This document shows, piece by piece, positions 52,558 through 60,428 of a DNA stretch of 64,000 bases. Origin of the DNA: Planctomycetia bacterium (GTDB lineage Bacteria > Planctomycetota > Planctomycetia > Pirellulales > UBA1268); assembly GCA_014192425.1 (NCBI GenBank), contig BJHK01000001.1, positions 66,623 through 130,622 of the forward strand. The letters are read 5' to 3'. The notes under the pieces were generated by a model. It ran no database searches, was not told the DNA's origin, and worked only from the letters and a program-made list of their open reading frames with translations. Position 1 is the stretch's first letter, and every line of letters starts with the position of its first letter. The translations under genes were made by a program, and so were the position numbers.

Positions 52558-53871
52558 TCAGATGGATTCGACGAGCTCGAGCGCCAGCCAGCCCGCTTCA
52601 CGGGCCATGTCGGGCGGAATCGACGGATCGTCCGCCTGCTCGAGGGCCGTGACGATGTCGGCGAGGGCCGACGAGAACGACGTGGTCGAGCCGGGCCGGC
52701 TGCCGGAGCGGGCATGGCCGAGGGGCGCGAGTGACTCGCCGGGATGGGCGAGGAGCTCCCGGCACCAGATCCGGAACGACTTGGCGTCGTAGAGTTGCCG
52801 GACCCGGGCCAGCGTCTCGGCGGAGATTTCCGCGATCCGCACGCGGCGCGGAACGCTCGTGCCGCACTCCACCAGCACCCGCACGATCTCCAGCGGCCCG
52901 CTGGCGGCCGGCGGCTGCGCCTCGAGTGCCGACCAGACGGCGGTGGCGAGCTCCTCGTCGCCGCCGGCGGCCGACTCGATCGAGATCGTCCGCCAGGTGA
53001 CGCGGCGGGTCGGAACCGGCTGCCACGATCCGCGCCAGTCGGCATGGGGCACGGCGAACGTGTCGGCTCGCGGCGCCGCCGCGTCGTCGCGCTCGAGGAG
53101 CGTGAGGCTCGAGCAACTGCCGGCGTCGGCCTCGTGGGCCGAACGCGCCTGCAGCGCCGGCAGGTGGTGGACGCCGGGGGGGAGCGCCGGCCGGCCGCGC
53201 GAGCCCCAGACGAGGAACGCCCCCGGCTGCTTCCAGGCCGGCACCGTCGCGGAGGCGATCGCGAAGCCGGCGTCGGTGGGAGCCGAGGGAAGGGGGGCGG
53301 CGCCGACGAGCAGATCGGGAAGCGTCGGTACGGCGTCCGCCACCGGCGCCGACCAGCGGTGCTGCTGCCACAGGGCATGATCCCAGCCGACGACGATCCG
53401 GCGCCGCAACGGCACCGGGCCGGAGCCGGGCGCCGTCGCTTCGGTCAGCGGCGCGTGGAACGCCGCCGAGCGGCCGGCGACGATCTCGACGACGAGACCG
53501 CGGATCGCGAATTCGAGCGGCGCGGCCGGCGTCACGAACTGCAGTCCCGCCGGTTCACCGAGCATCCGGGCCAGATCGGTGCACGCGGACGTATCGTCGG
53601 CGACGAAGATCGTGCGGCAGCCGGCGCCGGCGAGGCGGGTCACCCCGTGCCGCAGCCGCGCCGCCTGGGCGGGGCTGGCCCGACGCGGATCGAGGACGCG
53701 GCCGCAGAGCACGAGGGCTGCCGCGTGACCGGCGAAGGCGGTGTCGACGGCTGCATCGAGCGCGGCCGCGGCGGCGTCGGCGATCGCAGCGCCGATGTCG
53801 GCGGGGGCGTCATCGGGTACGGCCAGCGGCCGGTCGATGGCCGGGTCGAAGGCGAAGATGATGTCCGCCAC
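52558..53871 (-). CDS. YhaO-position protein with a degenerate metallophosphoesterase region
   Basis: A 437-residue protein encoded just before the YhaN-like ATPase. The N-terminal 250 residues follow the layout of SbcD/YhaO nucleases, but the metal ligands are gone: ADIIFAFDPAIDRPL where HxADxHLDxPL is expected, VLCGRVLDP in place of GDxxD, and TIFVADDTSA in place of GNHD. The C-terminal 180 residues are a capping-like domain (WQPVPTRRVTWRTISIESA, VRQLYDAKSFRIWCRELL). GTG at 53871 has GAGG seven bases upstream. It may be a catalytically dead regulatory subunit; family membership is inferred from order and pattern, not certain. Confidence 0.55.
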   Translation of the reverse strand: MADIIFAFDPAIDRPLAVPDDAPADIGAAIADAAAAALDAAVDTAFAGHAAALVLCGRVLDPRRASPAQAARLRHGVTRLAGAGCRTIFVADDTSACTDLARMLGEPAGLQFVTPAAPLEFAIRGLVVEIVAGRSAAFHAPLTEATAPGSGPVPLRRRIVVGWDHALWQQHRWSAPVADAVPTLPDLLVGAAPLPSAPTDAGFAIASATVPAWKQPGAFLVWGSRGRPALPPGVHHLPALQARSAHEADAGSCSSLTLLERDDAAAPRADTFAVPHADWRGSWQPVPTRRVTWRTISIESAAGGDEELATAVWSALEAQPPAASGPLEIVRVLVECGTSVPRRVRIAEISAETLARVRQLYDAKSFRIWCRELLAHPGESLAPLGHARSGSRPGSTTSFSSALADIVTALEQADDPSIPPDMAREAGWLALELVESI

Positions 53872-54042
53872 GGGCGCACCTCTCTGGCCCGATGGGCCGA
53901 CGGGCCATGCAGCGGCCCCGAGAGGAGCGTCTCGCGCCCCGGTGCCGGTCCATGGCAGTGAACTGAGGGAAGATGGGGGCAATGTAACGCCGGAGGGCCG
54001 TCGGCCGCCAGCCGAAAAAACGCCGCCTGTGGGGCGGCCTGT

Positions 54043-54360
54043 TCAGGCGGTGAAAGGCTCGCCGACCGGCCGCGTTCGGGGGCGAATCGGGGGCGGGGTG
54101 GCGGGGGCATCGTCGTCGGCGATTGTGCCCACGACCGCCGCAGTCGTGCCGATGGTGTATCCCGTGCCTGCCGTCAGCGCGAAGGCACCGGTTTCATCGG
54201 GCTCGACGCTGGTGTCGGCGGTGGGATCGACGGTCACCGTTGCCGTCTCGGAGCCTGCGGTGAATGTCACCGTTCCTGTCGCTCCGCCGCCGACGGTGGA
54301 GTCCGTGCCCTGCGTGGCGGTCCCGGCGAGGAGAGAAGCGAGAGAGGAAAGGGGGGGCAA
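54043..54360 (-). pseudogene. orphan Calx-beta domain fragment
   Basis: A frame of about 105 codons containing TVTFTAGSETATVTVDPTAD, EPDETGAFALTAGTGYTIGT and VVGTIADDD, the C-terminal half of a Calx-beta (extracellular beta-sandwich) domain. It has no signal peptide or further domains, and its upstream part is a sequence shared with 55336-55413. It is probably debris from an exported surface protein such as the toxin at 56.7-60 kb. Confidence 0.6.
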
Positions 54361-54381
54361 ATCCGCTCCCGTCCCGGATTA
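54304..54381. repeat. 78-bp dispersed repeat, copy A
   Basis: Nearly identical (about two differences) to 55336-55413, containing GTGCCCTGCGTGGCGGTCCC and a G-run. It overlaps the Calx-beta fragment on the minus strand and continues into GTCCCGGATTATTGCC, which is doubled in tandem at 54372-54404. Confidence 0.75.
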
Positions 54382-54633
54382 TTGCCCGTCCCGGATTATT
54401 GCCTCGAAGGCGGCGACGACACGGTCGTCGAGCGGGGCGTTGAAATCGTCCGGCACCTTGATGCGACCCTTGAGGCCGCCGAGTTTTTTCGGCCGCACGC
54501 CGGCGTCGAGCGGCACCAGCCTGGCGACCTTGCGGCCGGCCTTGGCGATGATGATTTCCCCGCCGGCTGCCACCTGTTCGATCAGCCGCGACAGGTGCGT
54601 CTTCGCTTCGTGGATGTTGACGACCGGCGGCAT
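54379..54633 (-). CDS. Phd/YefM-type antitoxin, partner missing
   Basis: An 84-residue protein of the type II antitoxin family: VVNIHEAKTHLSRLIEQVAAGGEIIIAKAGRKVARLVPL is the DNA-binding part of Phd/YefM-type antitoxins, and the C-terminal toxin-binding tail reads GRIKVPDDFNAPLDDRVVAAFE. The final residues AIIRDGQ come from the tandem GTCCCGGATTATTGCC sequence, so the original end was replaced. No PIN or Doc toxin follows on the minus strand; the next sequence is the Calx-beta remnant. It may be a leftover of a lost toxin-antitoxin pair. Confidence 0.8.
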   Translation of the reverse strand: MPPVVNIHEAKTHLSRLIEQVAAGGEIIIAKAGRKVARLVPLDAGVRPKKLGGLKGRIKVPDDFNAPLDDRVVAAFEAIIRDGQ

Positions 54634-54726
54634 CGCTCCATGCTCCTGGGATACGTCGGACTACGCTTGGTTTAGTCTGATTTGGGCCGGCGGACACGCC
54701 GGGTGGTATTCAGGCGAAAGGACAGC

Positions 54727-54788
54727 AGGTGCCACCCCCGAATCTGGAGGAGCTGGCTGATTGCCCAGTTTTGGTGGCTGGCACCTTT
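54727..54788. repeat. 62-bp palindrome-ended repeat, copy 1
   Basis: Begins AGGTGCCAC and ends GTGGCTGGCACCTTT; the ends are inverted repeats (AGGTGCCA/TGGCACCT). The right 27 bases are identical to the copy at 55028-55088, exactly 300 bases away. It cuts into the end of a coding remnant. Confidence 0.7.
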
Positions 54789-54792
54789 CTCC

Positions 54793-54985
54793 TTCGGCGC
54801 GGAGGTGCCGCACGCCGCCGTAGTCGAAGCCCTCGGGGATCGGCCGGCTCGCATGCCGCCGCTGCCGCTCGATCCGCTCGCGGTCGAGCGTGGTCCGGAG
54901 CTAGTCGGGCGGCCAGCAGTCGTATTCGTCGGCGTAGCCGGAGCGCATGATCGCCGCATCCAGCCCGATCAGCTCTGGCTGTTGC
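54793..54985 (-). pseudogene. fragment resembling MnmG (GidA) C-terminal region
   Basis: One minus-strand frame reads GLDAAIMRSGYADEYDCWPP, a TAG, then LRTTLDRERIERQRRHASRP and IPEGFDYGGVRHLRAE. GYAxEYD and the IP-x-x-FDY-x-x-V-x-x-L-x-x-E stretch match two separated parts of MnmG, with about 190 residues between them missing. The frame is then broken by the 62-bp repeat. Assignment is by eye and moderate at best. Confidence 0.4.
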
Positions 54986-55027
54986 TCCTCATGATCCGCA
55001 CCGCTCGGCCGACCCAGGGCCGGCGAA

Positions 55028-55088
55028 GGTGCCACGCACCGGCCCTGAACGCCTGCATCTTGCCCAGTTTTGGTGGCTGGCACCTTTA
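55028..55088. repeat. 62-bp palindrome-ended repeat, copy 2
   Basis: Same ends and same 27-base right part as 54727-54788 with a different middle. It abruptly ends the Calx-beta/discoidin-like remnant that follows on the minus strand, as copy 1 ends the MnmG-like remnant. Confidence 0.7.
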
Positions 55089-55413
55089 TCCGCGTCATAG
55101 GTGAACTCGATGCCGGCATTGGCTCCCCCGAGGTTCGTGTAGGAGCCGTGGAGAATGCCATCAAAAGCCTTGTCCGCCCCCTCTCCAGAAATGGGACTGT
55201 TGTTGCCATCCAAATCGACCGCAGTGATCAGCGTCGGCCTGGGCAGGGCGGTTGGTGTCGATGGCGGGGTCGTGGCGGCATCGTCGTTGGTGATCGTGCC
55301 CACCACCGCTCCGGAAGTCCCGATCGTGTAGCCCGTGCCCTGCGTGGCGGTCCCGGCGAGGAGGGAAGCGAGAGAGGAAAGGGGGGGCAAATCCACTCCC
55401 GTCCCGGATTCTC
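55089..55413 (-). pseudogene. second surface-protein remnant (Calx-beta end plus discoidin-like part)
   Basis: The minus-strand frame reads GTGYTIGTSGAVVGTITNDD, then a Thr/Pro linker and LITAVDLDGNNSPISGEGAD, KAFDGILHGSYTNLGGANAG, a pattern common in planctomycete exported proteins with a carbohydrate-binding-like module. There is no start or signal peptide, and it is cut at its 3' end by the 62-bp repeat. Confidence 0.5.
55336..55413. repeat. 78-bp dispersed repeat, copy B
   Basis: Near-identical to 54304-54381, about 1030 bases away and in the same orientation. Both copies lie at the 5' edge of a Calx-beta remnant, so the repeat marks a recombination joint or a duplicated gene segment. 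Confidence 0.75.
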
Positions 55414-55547
55414 CCACGTGACTCTGCAACCGGAGGATCACCAAGCCCAACGCATGCGTCGTCGCGGCACGCAACTCGGACCCGCTATGCCGCGGCCTAT
55501 TCAGGGACCGTTTTCCCCCAAAAGATTCTGCAGGGGAACCCAAGAAT

Positions 55548-56729
55548 CTAACGTGCAACACTCCGGCGGCCAACATCGACGACGAAGGGGACGTCGCTGC
55601 GATCAAACGCTCGCATGAGCGCGGGTGCCCCTTCCCGCAGTTCGAGTTCGCGCTCATCCGTGTAGAGCGGGACGACACGATAGAGCTGTACCGTCTCCCC
55701 GTCTTTTCGCTGGAAGGACTTCTCAGCAATTATCAATAAGCACGTGAACTGCGTATCAGGAGCCAAGGGCTTGGGGGGGGCGTCGTTTGCGATGATCGTG
55801 AAGGGGCCGCCGAGGCTTGTATTGTTATCGTGCGGGTACTGTGCGATACGCCGGAGCCACTCGACCGGCCAATGCCACTGTGCCTCCGGGCTGTCGTACT
55901 TCCAGTCCCCGGGCAGTTCAATGAACACCTCCGCATACGCAAACGATGACCACCGGGACGGCACGTCCATGCGTTTGGACGATAGGCCGGTCGTGAACAG
56001 GGTGAGATGCGTTCGGTTTCCTGCGGGCGGAATCACGTGAATGGCCACCGGAAATCCTGTCGGAACGATTTCAATCAGAGACCGTGGAGCGACATCGCCA
56101 CAGTTATCTTGAAAGTACTGAACGACCTCGTCCAGAACATCAACCGTGACGGCAGGCTTTGGCGCCTCGCCAGACAGTTCTGCCGCCTTCTTGGCTCCCT
56201 TGCTCCTGAGGTATGCAACGACCTCGGGATCCTTGGTCCAGTCCAAGGCGGTAAACCCTTTTGTTGCATCGCCGTAAAGGTCATACAGGCGATTGACGTC
56301 GCATCCGTGCTCGACGAGCAACTTGACAAATGCCATTTTATTCTCGGTCGACTCACGGTTTAAGGCGCCAATTAGTGGACGACTTACATTCGGATTTGCT
56401 CCTCTGCTTAGCAAACAAACTGCAATCTCGTAATGGTTTTTGTCTATCGCGACACCTAGTGCCGAGGATTGCTCCTTGCCACTCAGCGCGTTAACGTCAA
56501 AGCCGAGGTCTAATAACGTTTTTACAGTTGCAACATCCCTCGAAAGTACTGCAACGTTAAGCCAAGTCGGTGCAAAGCCATCGCGAACTTGCCAATTATG
56601 GTCAGTAACAAGCCATTTATATTTACTGCATAACTCGCGGCAGAGCTCAGCATTTCCGTTACGCAAGGCTCCATGGAACTCTTTCCCGATCTCAATTTGC
56701 TCGTCTGTCCAATTCTTTTCCTCTACCAA
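55548..56729 (-). CDS. ankyrin-repeat plus SUFU-like protein, probable toxin immunity
   Basis: A 393-residue protein starting at TTG 56729, which overlaps the toxin stop by seven bases and has GGGAG six bases upstream. Residues 10-180 are ankyrin repeats (VAVLSRDVATVKTLLDLGFD, VAIDKNHYEIAVCLLSRGAN). Residues 195-380 resemble a SUFU domain: THLTLFTTGLSSKRMDVPS, YAEVFIELPGDWKYD, HWPVEWLRRIAQYPHDNNTS. SUFU and ankyrin domains are both known immunity modules of polymorphic toxins. The overlap with a Hint-AHH toxin gene makes this role very likely. Its base composition is lower in GC than the chromosome. Confidence 0.85.
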   Translation of the reverse strand: MVEEKNWTDEQIEIGKEFHGALRNGNAELCRELCSKYKWLVTDHNWQVRDGFAPTWLNVAVLSRDVATVKTLLDLGFDVNALSGKEQSSALGVAIDKNHYEIAVCLLSRGANPNVSRPLIGALNRESTENKMAFVKLLVEHGCDVNRLYDLYGDATKGFTALDWTKDPEVVAYLRSKGAKKAAELSGEAPKPAVTVDVLDEVVQYFQDNCGDVAPRSLIEIVPTGFPVAIHVIPPAGNRTHLTLFTTGLSSKRMDVPSRWSSFAYAEVFIELPGDWKYDSPEAQWHWPVEWLRRIAQYPHDNNTSLGGPFTIIANDAPPKPLAPDTQFTCLLIIAEKSFQRKDGETVQLYRVVPLYTDERELELREGAPALMRAFDRSDVPFVVDVGRRSVAR

Positions 56730-59700
56730 AATTTCTCTCCCTTTTCGAGAACGTCTCTCATCGCGCCAAGTGCGTCTCTGATGTTTTGCTGTTTCTGACC
56801 AAAAGAGTTACCTGCCGCAATTGCTGCGTTTAAGTTGTCTAAAACAGCTTTCGCGTAATCGTCGCCATGAATGCCAAGGTGACCATTTATCGCCATCGCC
56901 ATATTAGACAGATCTGAGGCGGCCCGCAACGCGGGCTGCGTCTCCAAGAGCGGAATGCCGTACTCCGCAAGTATGCTTCGTGCAGCGTCACCCGCATCAC
57001 CGCCACCGTTTCTCATCACAATGTGGTGCCCGTGAACAGCTGACTTGCGAATGCCCTTGCTGATGGCCAAATCAAGCAGAAACTCCTTCTGCGACGATGA
57101 CCACCCTTTCGCGACCAGCTCGTCGCACCAACTTTGATTGTGCGCGAGAAGTTCGGCCTCCGTGACCAAGAAACTGTGGTGCCCTTCAACGGTAAGATTG
57201 CAGACAGGTCGACTGGTGACCGCGCGAATACAGATCGCCGTCACTTTCACCTCGCCAGCGCCGCGCGAGTGAAGCGCATCGCCGGCCCGAAGGTCTTGTG
57301 AATTCAGCCAACGGCCCGCAAGAGTCTTGTTTTCATCCGCTCGCACATCAAAGTGGTGAGGAATACTGCGTGCACTCAGTTCCTCGCCCGAGACGACCCA
57401 GATGGGGTGATTCGCTGTAACCGCGAGTGTCTCACCGTTGCTGAGCGTCAGTGTGACGAACTCACCATCGAAGACGTTGTTATGCCGTCTCAAAACCCGA
57501 GCGAGCACATATTTGCCCTCGTCGAAGTCGAAAGCAAAAACCTCCTCGCTGGCTTCGATCTCGCTGATTGGGCGGCGACCGGATGCCGTCGCAACGAGCG
57601 TGGTCGGGGCGAAGCACCATTCGTCGGGTGCGATGTCGCCGGGCGATATTGAGCCGTGAGCTGTCTTGCTCGCGATCTGTTGGACGTCAACCTTTTCTGC
57701 CAACCTCTTATTGGCTTTCGCAGCATCGGTCAGGGCCTCTCGATACTGCTTTCCGGAGGACGCAACCCCGAGTGCTGCAAGGACGGCATCGATACCCTTG
57801 GTCGTGGCGGCTGTGTACTTGCCATTCAGGACATCGCTTACAGCGCCAGCGCCACTTTCCGCTCCCAGGATTCCAGTGGCAATCGTCGCCCCGAGGGCGA
57901 CATGCCGATATTGACCGATCTTGGCGGCATTTTGAAGGAAGTTTCCAAGCCGAACCGCGGTTCCCGACTTGATGACTGAGCCTGCCTTCGCCGTAACCTG
58001 CCCCAGTTTTCCGACAACGGAGAGAGTCAGGGCGACATCTGCGAGGAACCAAGCCACAGCGTGTGGGTAGTCGCCCTGCTCGAGATACCCCGCCGATGTG
58101 CCTCCAGGAATAATGCTTAGAGCGACATCGGCCGCGCCTAATCCAACTAACCAGTTTGCGTTACCGGCTAGTTCCTGCAGCGAGGCAATCGATACGGTAT
58201 TGGGAGCGATCGCAAAGAGCTGATAGGAGAACCCGGGCAGGGTCGGCTCTATGTACGTGTAGTAGTTCTTTCCTATTTCTACGAAAACATAATCCCAGAG
58301 CCCGTCATGTCGCCCGACCTCCAACCCTGCATCTTTTAGGGCGTTGTATTCCGCAGCCGTCAGGAGTTGGAGGGCATCTCCTGCCAAGGCTGCGCCGACT
58401 TGGGTATTGAGTCGAGCGAGTGTCTCAATGGGTCTGATGTCGATATACTCTTCGACCGAAAAGAAGATCCGATCCTCTGAGATGATCGCGCCGCTGGCAT
58501 TTAGTAATGCGAGCGTTATTGCTCGGTCAATGCCTTCGACGTTGCCATCAACGTAGAGTCGTTGCTCGCCAGTGAAGGTGGCGTTGTCGAACGTGAACAC
58601 GTCCGGTTGATTGGGATCGGTGTTGTGTGAGCCGAGCGGCTGAGTCTTTTCTTTGTTCAGCCAAATATTCAGCCCGCCGCCAGCCGTAATGCGGAGCTGC
58701 CGGCCGTTGCTGAGGCTTGACGGTGACGCGGTCACTATGATGTCGGCAGTGTTTTGAGGTTCTTCGGGGCTGAGCGTTACGTCGGACGGTACACCGAAGA
58801 CGAGTTGCTTTCCTTCACCAGGAAGGTCTTCGATGTTCTCCTCGTGAGGGGAGCGGTCGATCTTGCCGTCGTTGTTCGAGTCGACGTCGATGTCCACGAG
58901 ATAATCGTCGTTCTCGATCGTGCCCGTCGCGGGAGGTCGGGTGGTGTCGAACGTGTAGCCGGTTCCCGGCAGCAGCGAAATCACGACGGTCTCGTCAAAC
59001 TCGATGACGGTGTCGGGTGTGGGGGTGATCGTGAGGGTGGCCGCAGAACCAGGCGCGCTCGAGTTGGCGGGGATCGTGATCGACCCCGTGCTCGCTCCCG
59101 CCGGGAGGCCCGTGAAGTCGCTAGCCGCCGTCGCAGTGCCGCTGATCGCGTAGTTGACGACGATCGGCGTGGCCGACGCCGCTGAGGCGGTGAACGTGTA
59201 GGTGAGCTTCTGCGGGCCGTCCTCGGCGACGCTCGGCGGCGCGACCTGCACGCTGATGTTCGGGAGCGGCACGCAGACCACCTGGTCCTGCCTGGTCGGG
59301 CTTTGCAGGGCGTGGAGCGCGACGGCGGTCTTGCCGGGTGCGGTGGTGTCGAAACCGGCGAGCCACTGGGCGGCGCGGAGGGCTGCGGGCACCGTGCGGC
59401 CCGCGGCGGCGACGCTGAACTGGCCGGTGGCGAGATCGGAGGCCAGCCTGGTGCCGACCGGGAGGCCATCGTTGATGATCTCCCAGACGGCGAGTTGGAA
59501 GGCGGCGGAGTCGGTCTTGTCGGCAAAGCCGGCGGCGTCTGCGGGGCCGTACTGGCGCCAGAAGTCGGCCAGCAGCCCCGACCGGGTCGCGCCGAGCAGG
59601 GAACTGGCGGCCAGGGGTCTGACCTCGGCGAACGAGTTGGTACCCGGCGCGACCGACTGCAGGCCGTCGATGCAGAACGACTTGAAGGCGGCCGGCACGC

Positions 59701-59995
59701 CGGCAGCGGCGGCGTCGCCGGTCATCGCCGACCAGCCGAGCTGCCCGACGTAGGCGGTCCTCGAGAAGCCGACACTGCCGTCGGGTCTGAGGAACGTGAC
59801 CGGAATCTGGGTGAAGCCGGAGAGATCTCCGGAGAGTGTGGCCGTGGTCGCGAGCATCGCGCGGGACTCGAGCGTCTCGGCCGCCAGCGGCATGCGGCGG
59901 GAGGCAGAGGTCCGGCGGCGGAAGGAGTTGCCTGTGCGGGGGCGGCGGAGCGAACGAGCACGGGTGAATGCCGAGCCAAAGTCCTGAGGCGACAC
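56723..59995 (-). CDS. exported polymorphic toxin with Calx-beta, Hint and AHH-like nuclease domains
   Basis: A 1090-residue protein from GTG 59995. The N-terminus is basic and carries a LEPR-XLL-like motif (ETLESRAMLA, 40-49), typical of planctomycete exported proteins. A segment with SAAFQLAVWEI follows, then a Calx-beta domain (about 245-361), a DSNNDGKIDRSP calcium-like loop, and a long middle region. A Hint domain begins with Cys 794 (EWCFAPTTLVA) and ends in HN at 952-953, consistent with self-cleavage. The last 137 residues contain H988-G-H-H and LSNMAMAINGHLGIHGDDY, as in AHH/HNH-type nuclease toxins. The immunity gene overlaps its stop. The C-terminal third has lower GC, suggesting exchange of the toxin module. 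Confidence 0.88.
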   Translation of the reverse strand: MSPQDFGSAFTRARSLRRPRTGNSFRRRTSASRRMPLAAETLESRAMLATTATLSGDLSGFTQIPVTFLRPDGSVGFSRTAYVGQLGWSAMTGDAAAAGVPAAFKSFCIDGLQSVAPGTNSFAEVRPLAASSLLGATRSGLLADFWRQYGPADAAGFADKTDSAAFQLAVWEIINDGLPVGTRLASDLATGQFSVAAAGRTVPAALRAAQWLAGFDTTAPGKTAVALHALQSPTRQDQVVCVPLPNISVQVAPPSVAEDGPQKLTYTFTASAASATPIVVNYAISGTATAASDFTGLPAGASTGSITIPANSSAPGSAATLTITPTPDTVIEFDETVVISLLPGTGYTFDTTRPPATGTIENDDYLVDIDVDSNNDGKIDRSPHEENIEDLPGEGKQLVFGVPSDVTLSPEEPQNTADIIVTASPSSLSNGRQLRITAGGGLNIWLNKEKTQPLGSHNTDPNQPDVFTFDNATFTGEQRLYVDGNVEGIDRAITLALLNASGAIISEDRIFFSVEEYIDIRPIETLARLNTQVGAALAGDALQLLTAAEYNALKDAGLEVGRHDGLWDYVFVEIGKNYYTYIEPTLPGFSYQLFAIAPNTVSIASLQELAGNANWLVGLGAADVALSIIPGGTSAGYLEQGDYPHAVAWFLADVALTLSVVGKLGQVTAKAGSVIKSGTAVRLGNFLQNAAKIGQYRHVALGATIATGILGAESGAGAVSDVLNGKYTAATTKGIDAVLAALGVASSGKQYREALTDAAKANKRLAEKVDVQQIASKTAHGSISPGDIAPDEWCFAPTTLVATASGRRPISEIEASEEVFAFDFDEGKYVLARVLRRHNNVFDGEFVTLTLSNGETLAVTANHPIWVVSGEELSARSIPHHFDVRADENKTLAGRWLNSQDLRAGDALHSRGAGEVKVTAICIRAVTSRPVCNLTVEGHHSFLVTEAELLAHNQSWCDELVAKGWSSSQKEFLLDLAISKGIRKSAVHGHHIVMRNGGGDAGDAARSILAEYGIPLLETQPALRAASDLSNMAMAINGHLGIHGDDYAKAVLDNLNAAIAAGNSFGQKQQNIRDALGAMRDVLEKGEKFW

Positions 59996-60072
59996 GGTGG
60001 GGTTCCTGGTGCGGGAGGGAGGTGCAGGGGCGGGGGCCGCGCGGCAGCCATGGGACGCCGCGGGCGGGGCGG

Positions 60073-60103
60073 AGCGTACGCTACCGGGGGGGGGGGGCGT
60101 CAA
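60073..60103 (-). promoter_or_regulatory. possible toxin promoter with C12 in the spacer
   Basis: On the minus strand TTGACG (60098-60103) and TACGCT (60073-60078) are separated by 19 bases, of which 12 are a C run (60086-60097). They lie about 78 bases upstream of the toxin GTG. Changes in C number would change promoter spacing. Confidence 0.4.
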
Positions 60104-60365
60104 GGGGCTGCATTCGGGCGAGAATCTCGGCGCCCGTGCCCCCGTCGCGAAACAGCACCACCGCGCCGTCGGTCTTCACCGCCAGCAACGAGCCGCTGCA
60201 CGAGATCGGCGCACCGCAGCCGAAGTTTTCCTCGGTCCAGATGGCGCCGCCGCAGCGACGGGATTCTTGAAGTCCGGGCGACTGGGTTCCCGCGGTCCGG
60301 GCCGCGGTCTGGTCGGGGCCTCGTCTGCAGTCGCGGGCATTCGCCGACGCGTCGGGCAGCCGCAC
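60104..60365 (-). pseudogene. possible beta-propeller (PQQ-like) 3' remnant
   Basis: The minus-strand frame ends GCGAPISCSGSLLAVKTDG, AVVLFRDGG, EILARMQPL, a pattern like the last blade of a PQQ-type beta-propeller. Upstream residues look random and no start is convincing. It lies in the 433-bp spacer between the toxin and the SMP-30 gene; the remainder of that spacer shows nothing else. Confidence 0.3.
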
Positions 60366-60428
60366 CTTGCGAAACTGCCGAACGCCGGGCTAGCCTCCGG
60401 GAGCCCGTCGCCTGTCCGGCCGCACGCC

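Noticed and set aside
60001-60103. TTG at 60103 as the toxin start
   Set aside because: It would translate through the C12 run and a Pro/Ala-rich stretch with no conservation; the GTG at 59995 has an AGGA site and puts the LEPR-XLL-like motif at the usual distance.
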